From: Desulfurococcales archaeon
GTDB lineage: Archaea; Thermoproteota; Thermoprotei_A; Sulfolobales; NBVN01
Length of the DNA: 5,185 nucleotides
NCBI GenBank assembly: GCA_021160415.1
Contig: JAGHCP010000059.1
Span: forward strand, 1-5,185
Direction: 5' to 3'
Shown piece after piece: positions 1 through 5,185 of the stretch. The position numbers and the translations under genes were made by a program. A model generated the notes under the pieces. The model made no database searches. It saw nothing but the letters and a program-made list of their open reading frames with translations, and was not told where the DNA came from. The number at the start of each line of letters is the position of its first letter. The first letter of the stretch is position 1.

Positions 1-210
1 CCCCATTAACGGGTTATACAGGCTTAAATGTGATTGAATTTTTTATACTTTATTAAACAAAAATATTACAAAAAATCCACACAATAACGCATGTTTTTTC
101 TCGCATAGCAAGTAAAGTTTAAGTTAAAGCGAATCATGTATTTCCATTAAGAGAAAATATTCGAAAGTTAGATAAGGTTTTTTAGTCCATCACTATCCCT
201 CCAAACGAAG
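1..210. other. AT-rich non-coding region upstream of the DUF917 gene
   Basis: No convincing coding region or RNA gene is visible here. The stretch is clearly more AT-rich than the genes that follow. It probably carries the promoter of the DUF917-hyuA operon and may carry one for a divergent gene beyond the left edge. Read on the minus strand, positions 39-49 give a TATA-like GTATAAAAAAT that would point leftwards. On the plus strand, weak candidates are the T-rich box at 178-185 and AAATATT around 154-160. No inverted repeat good enough to call an operator was found by eye. Confidence 0.5.
178..185 (+). promoter_or_regulatory. candidate TATA-like box for a leaderless transcript of the DUF917 gene
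   Basis: The T-rich TTTTTTAG lies about 26-33 bases before the ATG at 211. That is where an archaeal TATA box sits when transcription begins at the start codon. No Shine-Dalgarno sequence precedes that ATG (the bases before it are CCCTCCAAACGAAG), which fits a leaderless first gene. The box is a weak match, and AAATATT near 154-160 is an alternative that would give a short leader. Confidence 0.25.
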
Positions 211-1317
211 ATGTTTTCGGGGGTGAGTATAACGGAGTTATCTAAGCAGGACGTGGAGGACCTCGCGCTCGGCGCTACCGTTCTGGGAACGGGCGGCGGT
301 GGGGACCCATACATAGGTAAGTTGATGGCTCTCCAAGCTCTTGAGAGAGGGCGTAAGATTGAGCTCGTCCCGCCTGAGGACGTGGAGGACGATGCCTTCG
401 TAGTCGCTGTGGCGGGTATGGGAGCCCCGGTCGTCATGATTGAGAAGCTACCTAGCGGTAAGGAGGCAGCAGAGTCACTTAAGTCTCTTGAGAAGTATTT
501 CGGCAGGAAAGCTGACTACATTATATGTATCGAGGCCGGAGGTATGAACTCGACGATCCCCCTTGCAACAGCTGCTGAGTTGGGGAGGCCCGTAATAGAT
601 GGTGACGGCATGGGACGCGCGTTCCCGGAACTTCAGATGGTTACGTTCCATCTTTATGGCGTTAGTGCGACCCCTATGTCCATGGCTGACGAGAAAGGGA
701 ATTCCGTTATTCTGGACACCATAGACAATTTCTGGGCTGAGAGGGTCGCTAGGGCTATAACGGTTAAGTTCGGCGGTGTAGCGTGGATCTCAATATACCC
801 TATGAGTGGCAAGCAATTCAAGCAGGCGGCAGTGAGGAACTCCCTTACGAAGGAAATCATGATTGGGAGGGAGTTAAGGGATGCGAAGAAGTCGGGAAGG
901 AATCCTCTTGACGCACTGCTCGACGCCACTAAAGGGTTCCTCCTTTTCAAGGGTAAAATTGTTGATGTGGTTAGGAGGGCGACAGGTGGCTTCGCCAGAG
1001 GTGAAGCGACTATTGAGGGGCTCGATGAGTTCAGGGGCTCTAAACTCGTCGTTAAGTTCCAGAACGAAAACCTGATAGCGATTAAGGACGGTGAGGTCCT
1101 CGCTTCGGTCCCGGACCTAATCACGATCGTGGAGAAGGACTCAGCCAAGCCGATAACTACGGAGAGGCTTAAGTACGGGCTAAGGGTCGCGGTCCTAGGA
1201 ATTCCCTGCGACCCAAAGTGGAGAACGGGGGAAGCCCTGAAGGTAGTCGGTCCTAAGTACTTCGGGTACGACGTCGAGTACACCCCCGTAGAGATCGCTG
1301 CTAGGAGGTCGGGGTGA
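211..1317 (+). CDS. DUF917 (S-methyl-thiohydantoin desulfurase-like) family protein
   Basis: This is a complete 368-residue protein of the DUF917 family (PF06032). Family signatures seen: the glycine-rich LGTGGGGDPYIG at residues 25-36, EAGGMNS at 108-114, and IDGDGMGRAFPELQM at 129-143; the C-terminal part ends with a YFGYDVEY segment. No signal peptide or membrane segment is apparent, so it is probably cytoplasmic. One branch of the family is described as an S-methyl-thiohydantoin desulfurase in ergothioneine breakdown; most members are uncharacterised and sit beside hydantoinase/oxoprolinase genes, as here. The exact substrate cannot be read from the sequence. The ATG at 211 has no Shine-Dalgarno site, consistent with a leaderless operon head; a GTG at residue 5 (223) is the alternative start. 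The TGA stop overlaps the GTG start of the next gene, so the two are probably translated together. Confidence 0.9.
   Translation: MFSGVSITELSKQDVEDLALGATVLGTGGGGDPYIGKLMALQALERGRKIELVPPEDVEDDAFVVAVAGMGAPVVMIEKLPSGKEAAESLKSLEKYFGRKADYIICIEAGGMNSTIPLATAAELGRPVIDGDGMGRAFPELQMVTFHLYGVSATPMSMADEKGNSVILDTIDNFWAERVARAITVKFGGVAWISIYPMSGKQFKQAAVRNSLTKEIMIGRELRDAKKSGRNPLDALLDATKGFLLFKGKIVDVVRRATGGFARGEATIEGLDEFRGSKLVVKFQNENLIAIKDGEVLASVPDLITIVEKDSAKPITTERLKYGLRVAVLGIPCDPKWRTGEALKVVGPKYFGYDVEYTPVEIAARRSG
1303..1308 (+). promoter_or_regulatory. Shine-Dalgarno site of hyuA inside the end of the DUF917 gene
   Basis: AGGAGG at 1303-1308 is a perfect match to the anti-Shine-Dalgarno end of archaeal 16S rRNA and lies 5 bases before the GTG at 1314. 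A second match, GGTGA at 1313-1317, lies 5 bases before another in-frame GTG at 1323. The two therefore support two different starts nine bases apart. Confidence 0.6.
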
Positions 1318-2891
1318 TTCCGGTGAAGGTGCGCATAGGTATAGATGTGGGGAGCACCCACACTGATTCCGTCGCCATCGATGAATCAAGTAACGTGATA
1401 CACGCAGTTAAGGCGAGAACTACTGCGGACGTGACTTCAGGCATAGTTGAGAGCTTAAGGAAGCTGCTCAAGGAGGGAGGCTTCAGCCCTTCGGAAGTCG
1501 TGGCCGTGATGTTCGGAACCACGCACATACTTAACGCGATAGTTCAGAGGAAAGGGTTAGGTAAGGTCGGCGTTATAAGGATAGGCGCCCCAGCAACCAC
1601 CTCAATAGAGCCCATGCTTGACTGGCCCTCAGATTTAAGGGGTGCTGTGGAGGCAGCTAAGGTCATCATTAGGGGCGGCCATGAATACACAGGTGAGGAG
1701 ATTGCTCCCCTCGACGAGGAAGCTGTGAGGAAAGCAGCTCAGAGATTCGCCGAGTTAGGGGTTGACGCCGTAGCTATTTCCTCGGTCTTCTCAATAGTTA
1801 ACCCTGACCACGAGTTAAGGGCGTCTGAAATAGTTAGGGAGTTCCTTAACGACGTCCCTGTGATCCTCTCGCATGAAATAGGTAGCATGGGCCTCCTAGA
1901 GAGGGAGAACGCCACAATCCTCAATGCCGCGTCAATCTCGGTGATGAGGAAAGCGATTCAGAGCTTAAGGCAGAGCCTGGCGAACCTAGGTATTGAGGAA
2001 GTCCCCATGTTCTTCGCCCAGAACGACGGAACCACAGCCAAAGCGGAATTCATTCAGAGGTACCCAATATTCACCGTCGTCGCACCAATAAGCAACAGCA
2101 TCAGGGGGGCGTACGTCCTAACAGGGATCAAGGATGCGATAGTGGTCGATACAGGGGGGACAACAAGCAACATCGGCGTTCTGACCAACGGCTACCCTAG
2201 GGAGGCCCTTGAGATAGAGGTAGGGGGTGTGAGGACGAACATCAGGTCGCCCGACATAGTGGCTGTGGGGCTGGCCGGCGGCTCGATAGTTAAGGTTGAG
2301 GGCGGTGAAGTCACTGTAGGGCCGGTGAGCGTTGGGTACCGCCTCATAGAGGAGGGGATTTCGTGGGGAGGCAACACCATCACGGCAACGGACATAGCCC
2401 TGGCTAAGGGCGTGATGAGGATCGACGACCCAGCATGCGACCCTGAGAGAGCTAAGCAACTAATACCTGGCGACGTCGTTGAGAAGGCCTACGACTACAT
2501 GGTGAGGAAGCTTGAGGAATCTATAGATAAGGTTAAGACTTCAGCGGAGCCCGTAACGGTTATCCTCGTAGGCGGGGGTTCCCTTATGTGGCCGAGGAAG
2601 CTTAGGGGGGCTAAGGAGGTCATAAGGCCTGAATACGCGCAGTCAGCTAACGCCTTAGGGGCAGCGACAGCGTTAGTCGGGGGGATGGTTGAGAAGGCAT
2701 TCTCATACGACCACGTGACTAGGGAGGAAGCGATATCTCAAGCCTCCGATGAAGCTAGGAGGAAAGCCGTAGAAGCCGGGGCGGACCCCGCAACTGTCGA
2801 GGTGGTTGAGGTAGAGGAGATCGCACTGCCGTACCTCCCAGGGAACGCCGTTAAGATAAGGGTTAAGGCTGTAGGTAAGCTGAAGCTATGA
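1314..2891 (+). CDS. hyuA: hydantoinase/oxoprolinase family protein (HyuA-type ATP-binding subunit)
   Basis: This is a 525-residue member of the hydantoinase A/5-oxoprolinase/acetone-carboxylase-beta family, which uses ATP to activate and open cyclic amides such as hydantoins and 5-oxoproline. The actin-like ATP-binding fold is clear: phosphate loop 1 GIDVGSTHTDSVAI (residues 9-22), FGTTHILNAIVQR (67-79), phosphate loop 2 VDTGGTTSNIG (278-288), and a C-terminal VGGGSLMWP (419-427). The N-terminal Hydant_A_N domain covers roughly residues 6-180 and the Hydantoinase_A domain roughly 200-490. Bacterial HyuA proteins are often near 700 residues; this shorter form fits those paired with DUF917. 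No HyuB partner is in the window. The GTG at 1314 overlaps the upstream stop (GTGA). GTG at 1323 is a fair alternative, giving MKVRIGIDVG, closer to the usual family N-terminus. A few T residues at 2892-2896 may help termination. The precise substrate is unknown. Confidence 0.9.
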   Translation: MIPVKVRIGIDVGSTHTDSVAIDESSNVIHAVKARTTADVTSGIVESLRKLLKEGGFSPSEVVAVMFGTTHILNAIVQRKGLGKVGVIRIGAPATTSIEPMLDWPSDLRGAVEAAKVIIRGGHEYTGEEIAPLDEEAVRKAAQRFAELGVDAVAISSVFSIVNPDHELRASEIVREFLNDVPVILSHEIGSMGLLERENATILNAASISVMRKAIQSLRQSLANLGIEEVPMFFAQNDGTTAKAEFIQRYPIFTVVAPISNSIRGAYVLTGIKDAIVVDTGGTTSNIGVLTNGYPREALEIEVGGVRTNIRSPDIVAVGLAGGSIVKVEGGEVTVGPVSVGYRLIEEGISWGGNTITATDIALAKGVMRIDDPACDPERAKQLIPGDVVEKAYDYMVRKLEESIDKVKTSAEPVTVILVGGGSLMWPRKLRGAKEVIRPEYAQSANALGAATALVGGMVEKAFSYDHVTREEAISQASDEARRKAVEAGADPATVEVVEVEEIALPYLPGNAVKIRVKAVGKLKL

Positions 2892-2905
2892 TTTTTAATT
2901 CCACC

Positions 2906-3700
2906 TCAAGCCGACAGGAACCCCCCATCCACAGGTATGACAGCACCCGTAACGTAGCTCGCCAGGTCGGACGCGAGCACAACCGCCATCCTAGCCACTT
3001 CGTCAGGCTTCCCCATCCTCCCCAGGGGTAACCTACTCATGAAGTTCACCCCCGTCTTAATCACATCGATCTTCAACTTAAGGATGGCCTCCCTCTTCAG
3101 TTTCTCAACACCCTTAGTCTCAATACCTCCCGGAACAAGGGCGATAACCCTGAACCCGTCCTTACCGTACTCCCTAGCCAAAGCCCTGCTTAAACCGATA
3201 ACGCCGATCTTACTCACGTCGTAATGAACTAAGCCCTTAGCGAAGGGAAGGACGGCCTCAATAGACCCCACATTAATGATCACACCTCCCCTCCCCTTCC
3301 TAGCCCTAATCATGTGCTGACACATCCAGAAAACCGACTTCAAATTAACTGAAAGCGTCAACTCAAGGAAGTCCTCATTAACCTCAAGGAAATCCCTGAA
3401 AAGATAAACACCCGCATTATTCACAAGGACATCAGGCTCAGAACCTCTAATCTCACCCCACAACCTATCAACCTCCGCCTTACTCCTCAAATCAACACGG
3501 AAAGAACGAACATCAACCCCGAACTCACCCTTAACCCTCCCAGCGACCCTCCTCAAACCCTCCTCATCAACATCAACCAAGTAAAGATCAGATCCAACCT
3601 CACCAAACCTCAAAGCCATAGCCTCACCAATACCGGAAGCAGCCCCAGTAATCAAAGAAACCTTACCCCTCAACGAAAGCAAATCACACAACCGATCCAA
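2906..3700 (-). CDS. SDR-family NAD(P)-dependent oxidoreductase
   Basis: This is a complete 264-residue classical short-chain dehydrogenase/reductase. Motifs seen: cofactor-binding TGAASGIG (residues 18-25), Asp43 after the second strand (LVDVD, suggesting NAD rather than NADP), NNAG (94-97), Asn119, Ser146 (NVGS), the catalytic YDVSK (160-164), PGG (190-192), and the C-terminal VTGAVIPVDGG. It would oxidise or reduce an alcohol/ketone in the cytoplasm, most plausibly a sugar, sugar acid or hydroxy acid; the substrate cannot be read from sequence. The start is TTG: an in-frame TGA lies three codons upstream, and GGTGA at 3707-3711 is spaced 6 bases before it. TTG at codon 4 is an alternative. 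The gene converges on hyuA with a 14-base gap and diverges from the transporter remnant and uxaA-like genes. Its first half is strikingly poor in C- and A-ending codons compared with its last part. Confidence 0.93.
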   Translation of the reverse strand: MDRLCDLLSLRGKVSLITGAASGIGEAMALRFGEVGSDLYLVDVDEEGLRRVAGRVKGEFGVDVRSFRVDLRSKAEVDRLWGEIRGSEPDVLVNNAGVYLFRDFLEVNEDFLELTLSVNLKSVFWMCQHMIRARKGRGGVIINVGSIEAVLPFAKGLVHYDVSKIGVIGLSRALAREYGKDGFRVIALVPGGIETKGVEKLKREAILKLKIDVIKTGVNFMSRLPLGRMGKPDEVARMAVVLASDLASYVTGAVIPVDGGFLSA

Positions 3701-3706
3701 AAACCT

Positions 3707-3711
3707 TCACC
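3707..3711 (-). promoter_or_regulatory. Shine-Dalgarno site of the SDR gene, supporting a TTG start
   Basis: On the minus strand GGTGA lies 6 bases before the TTG at 3700. It matches the archaeal anti-Shine-Dalgarno sequence. Together with the in-frame TGA just upstream, it fixes the start at or just after this TTG. Confidence 0.55.
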
Positions 3712-3733
3712 AAAAACATTAGATGCGAAGAAG

Positions 3734-3744
3734 CTAAAATAAAG
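3734..3744 (-). promoter_or_regulatory. candidate TATA box of the SDR gene
   Basis: The minus strand reads CTTTATTTTAG here. Transcription starting about 25 bases downstream (near 3713) would give a leader of about 12 bases that just includes the GGTGA ribosome site. The spacing is consistent with an archaeal promoter. No clear BRE or operator was recognised. Confidence 0.4.
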
Positions 3745-3852
3745 TCAATATGGATGAGTGTTATTATTATTTTAGGAGCTGGTTTACCTATTTTTAACTA
3801 GCATCTTTGACAGAAAAATAGAAGTTTATGGTTCCTTTAATGGTTAGATAGC

Positions 3853-4169
3853 GTGCTACTTTACTTGTATCCATAGCCCTCAAGATTGGGGGGAATTTAA
3901 AGCATATTCGATGAGGATTTGATTTCATGTGTGCAAGAAAAGTAGCTGCTAAGCCAGAGGGTGTTAGTAGGCTTTCTTATTTCTTAGGGTGATAAGCATA
4001 CTCAAAACCTTAGGTGCCTTACCGTAGTTTCTATTTGGGGAGATTAGTGTGGGTAAGTTTCTGGTCTTCGCGGCTTCCAGCTTCACGCTGTTACTGGGTT
4101 GGGGTGGCTATTGGGATTGTTGGAAGATTAATCGTTACGCCCGGTAAGCGGGGGAGTGGGTCTGAGTGA
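3853..4169 (+). pseudogene. decayed C-terminal remnant of an MFS transporter
   Basis: No frame is open, but pieces of one membrane protein appear in order across the three plus frames. From 3853: VLLYLYP, a stop at 3874, then PSRLGGI, recalling the MFS 'YPSEVFPTRLRGI' loop. From 3957: EGVSRLSYFLG, like the helix-11 'AGVSRLGAFLG' segment. From 3989, after a one-base shift: VISILKTLGALP, then a TAG at 4025. From 4028: FLFGEISVGKFLVFAASSF and a further TLLLGW. From 4101, after another shift: GVAIGIVGRLIVTPGKRGSG, with a TGA at 4167-4169; TPGKRGSGSE resembles the 'TPETKGKSLEE' tail of sugar and organic-acid MFS carriers. This needs at least two frameshifts, two or more stops and probably small deletions, too many for sequencing error. 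The remnant's stop lies 10 bases before the uxaA-like small subunit, so the transporter was probably the first gene of that operon. Family assignment is by motif memory only; the 5' limit is uncertain. Confidence 0.55.
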
Positions 4170-4173
4170 GGTG
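4168..4173 (+). promoter_or_regulatory. Shine-Dalgarno site that decides the start of the small UxaA-like subunit
   Basis: GAGGTG at 4168-4173 lies 6 bases before the ATG at 4180, favouring that start over the in-frame GTG at 4156. It overlaps the last stop (TGA 4167-4169) of the transporter remnant, as expected of a former operon. Confidence 0.6.
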
Positions 4174-4179
4174 GTCTGT

Positions 4180-4476
4180 ATGAGGAAGGCTTTGGTTATA
4201 CATAGGAGGGATAATGTGGCTACAGCATTGACTGACTTGAGTAAGGATGAAGAGGTGGTTGTGGATGCGGGTGGTGAGGAGATCAAGGTTACATTGTTGG
4301 ACGATATTCCGTTCGGGCATAAGTTCGCGATTAAGGAAATCGGGATGGGGGAATACGTGATAAAGTATGGGGAGGTTATTGGTAGGGCTACAGCGCCGAT
4401 TAAGGTTGGTGAGCATGTTCATGTGCATAATGTTGAGAGTTTGAGGGGTAGAGGTGACTGGGGGGTGAAGAAATGA
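4180..4476 (+). CDS. UxaA family dehydratase/lyase, small SAF-domain subunit
   Basis: This 98-residue protein is a stand-alone SAF domain like the N-terminal domain of altronate and galactarate dehydratases (UxaA, GarD) and the small subunit of sulfolactate sulfo-lyase (SuyA). Family features: LVIHRRDNVATAL (residues 5-17), the IPFGHKFAIKEI segment with His47 (43-54), IKYGEVIGRATAPIKVGEHV (61-80), and the closing HVHNVESLRG (81-90). In this family the small domain pairs with a large subunit to eliminate water (or sulfite) from a hydroxy acid, probably with a bound metal. ATG 4180 is chosen because of the good ribosome site and because the protein then begins as the family does; GTG 4156 would add eight residues overlapping the transporter remnant. 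The stop overlaps the next start (ATGA), indicating translational coupling. Sugar-acid and sulfolactate substrates cannot be told apart here. Confidence 0.88.
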   Translation: MRKALVIHRRDNVATALTDLSKDEEVVVDAGGEEIKVTLLDDIPFGHKFAIKEIGMGEYVIKYGEVIGRATAPIKVGEHVHVHNVESLRGRGDWGVKK

Positions 4477-4979
4477 AGATACAGGGGTATGTTAGACCTG
4501 ACGGGAAGGTAGGTATAAGAAATCACGTATTAGTGATACCTTCCGTGGTTTGCGCTAGTGAAGTGGCTGCGCGGATCGCGAACAATGTGGAGGGCGCTGT
4601 AGCGATCCCTAATCAGCATGGCTGTTGCCAAATAGGGGCGGATCTAGAACTTACTGAGAAAGTTCTGATAGGTCTAGGCAGGAACCCGAATGTAGCGGCG
4701 GTTTTGGTGGTAGGTCTAGGTTGCGAGAGCGTGCAGGCTGAAAGAGTTGCTGAAGGAATAGCGGCTACTGGGAAGGACGTTGACTACATTTCAATACAGG
4801 AGTGTGGAGGCACTCTGAAAGCTGTGGAGAAAGGGACTCGAATTGTGCGAAAATTCGCTCAGGAGGCCTCAAAGTTAAGGAGGGAGGAAGTCGATATCTC
4901 GGATATAGTGCTAGCATTGGAATGCGGCGGTTCCGACACGACATCCGGGCTCGTATCCAACCCTGTTGCGGGTACGTAG
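4473..4979 (+). CDS. UxaA/SuyB-type large subunit, N-terminal part, truncated by a frameshift
   Basis: This 168-residue frame encodes the first part of the large subunit of an altronate/galactarate-dehydratase or sulfolactate-lyase type enzyme. Seen: GYVRPDGKVGIRNHVLVIPS (residues 5-24), the QHGCCQIG cysteine motif (48-55), VGLGCES (80-86), QECGGT (109-114), and LALECGGSDTTSGLVSNPVA (147-166). These Cys/His positions belong to the expected metal and active-site region. The family is usually near 390 residues; here a TAG at 4977 ends it just after NPVAG. The family sequence continues at once in the -1 frame from TAC 4973 (YVADKLIDLGG), so one base is missing, most simply one G from the run at 4970-4972 (GCGGGTAC for GCGGGGTAC). 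A ribosome site, GGGGTGA at 4462-4468, precedes the ATG, which overlaps the stop of the small subunit. On its own this product would lack most of the C-terminal domain and is unlikely to be active, unless the shift is a sequencing error or is recoded. Confidence 0.85.
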   Translation: MKIQGYVRPDGKVGIRNHVLVIPSVVCASEVAARIANNVEGAVAIPNQHGCCQIGADLELTEKVLIGLGRNPNVAAVLVVGLGCESVQAERVAEGIAATGKDVDYISIQECGGTLKAVEKGTRIVRKFAQEASKLRREEVDISDIVLALECGGSDTTSGLVSNPVAGT

Positions 4980-5185
4980 CTGACAAGCTCATTGATTTAG
5001 GTGGGACGGTGATATTCTCAGAAACCACAGAGCTAATAGGTGCCGAGCACCTGCTGGCGAAGAGGGCGGTGTCAAAAGAAGTCGCTGAGAAGTTCATAGA
5101 GGTTGTTAGAAGGTGTGAAGAGAAGGCAAAAACTATGGGGGTTGAGATATGGGGTGACAAATGAGCCCCAGGAGCGGTTCAACGC
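4973..5185 (+). pseudogene. continuation of the UxaA/SuyB-type large subunit in the -1 frame, with a further stop
   Basis: From TAC 4973 the frame reads YVADKLIDLGGTVIFSETTE, then LIGAEHLLAKRAV and, further on, KTMGVEIWGDK before TGA at 5162-5164. FSETTELIGAEHLLAKRA is the expected family segment after the NPVAGY motif, so this is the same gene and not a separate one; no well-placed start of its own exists at 4973. The family normally goes on from GV(D/E)I-G into a 'P(A/S)PGN..GGLTTIEEKSLG' region. Beyond the TGA, the same frame reads APGAVQR, which keeps the Pro-Gly, hinting that the TGA is an in-frame nonsense change. Alternatively the ATGA at 5161 starts a separate frame (MSPRSGST, open at the window edge), meaning a naturally split gene. 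The window ends too soon to choose. The right end is open. Confidence 0.6.

Larger units (their letters stand above)
3701..3852. other. AT-rich intergenic region between the divergent SDR and the transporter remnant
   Basis: No gene is supported here. It holds the SDR promoter and a short ATT run (about 3761-3772). It probably also once held the start of the plus-strand transporter gene, or a deletion junction from its decay, since only the C-terminal part of the transporter is recognisable downstream. No tRNA or other RNA gene was seen. Confidence 0.45.

Noticed and set aside
654..1361. Long minus-strand open frame opposite the DUF917 gene (235 codons)
   Set aside because: It is antisense to a well-conserved family protein, has no recognisable motif, and its length follows from codon bias on the other strand.
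2118..2459. Minus-strand open frames opposite hyuA (to 113 codons)
   Set aside because: They lie opposite the conserved VDTGGTTSNIG region of hyuA and look like shadow frames of low-complexity composition.
3758..3775. Short ATT trinucleotide run as a functional repeat
   Set aside because: About four units in AT-rich intergenic DNA is unremarkable, and no partner repeat was seen.
4135..4428. Minus-strand open frame opposite the small UxaA-like gene (97 codons)
   Set aside because: It is the complement of a recognised family protein with a good ribosome site; no motif of its own.
4802..4972. Upstream part of the plus-strand open frame that contains the large-subunit continuation
   Set aside because: Before 4973 this frame gives non-family sequence out of frame with the conserved protein; only the part from 4973 on is real.
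4977..4979. TAG at the frameshift read as pyrrolysine
   Set aside because: Reading through would give unrelated residues and soon another in-frame TAG; the family sequence resumes in a different frame, so amber readthrough does not explain it.
4765..5160. Minus-strand open frame opposite the broken large subunit (131 codons)
   Set aside because: The plus strand carries clear family motifs on both sides of the frameshift; the antisense product shows none.
1..5185. CRISPR arrays, tRNA/rRNA genes, insertion-sequence ends or attachment sites
   Set aside because: No regularly spaced repeats, no tRNA-like cloverleaf in the gaps, and no transposase or flanking inverted repeats were found by eye.

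Overview
The window most resembles a chromosomal metabolic region of a thermophilic archaeon, probably Thermoproteota (Crenarchaeota). Reasons: Arg is mostly AGG and Ile is often ATA; GTG and TTG starts are used; Shine-Dalgarno sites are of the archaeal GGAGGT/GGTGA type; genes overlap by ATGA or GTGA; the protein families are typical of that group. The assignment is an inference from style and family content, with no rRNA or marker gene to confirm it.

Layout. Positions 1-210 are AT-rich and non-coding, with candidate TATA-like boxes in both orientations. Positions 211-2891 hold a two-gene plus-strand operon: a DUF917 (PF06032) protein overlapped by a hydantoinase A/5-oxoprolinase-type ATP-dependent subunit. 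A convergent minus-strand short-chain dehydrogenase (SDR) occupies 2906-3700 and has its own promoter-like sequence. Positions 3701-4179 contain no intact gene, but about 3853-4169 reads as a badly decayed C-terminal end of a Major Facilitator Superfamily (MFS) transporter, scattered over all three plus frames. Its last stop lies 10 bases before a small UxaA/SuyA-type SAF-domain gene (4180-4476). That gene overlaps the start of the matching large UxaA/SuyB-type subunit (from 4473).

The large subunit is broken in this sequence. A single missing base in a G run at 4970-4972 moves the conserved protein into another frame, so the first part stops at 4979 and the family sequence resumes at 4973. 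A second stop (TGA 5162-5164) falls where the family normally continues. The window ends 21 bases later, so this second stop is less certain.

How the genes may work together (inference). DUF917 plus HyuA would act on a cyclic amide (hydantoin-, thiohydantoin- or oxoproline-like) substrate. The right half looks like a sugar-acid or sulfo-acid catabolic locus: transporter, two-subunit dehydratase/lyase and a divergent SDR. The transporter is dead, and the dehydratase is either recently inactivated or carries sequencing errors. I found no CRISPR array, RNA gene, insertion sequence or clearly new defence-like system. The most interesting content is the gene decay, the frameshift and the unusual strand composition around 3400-4480.
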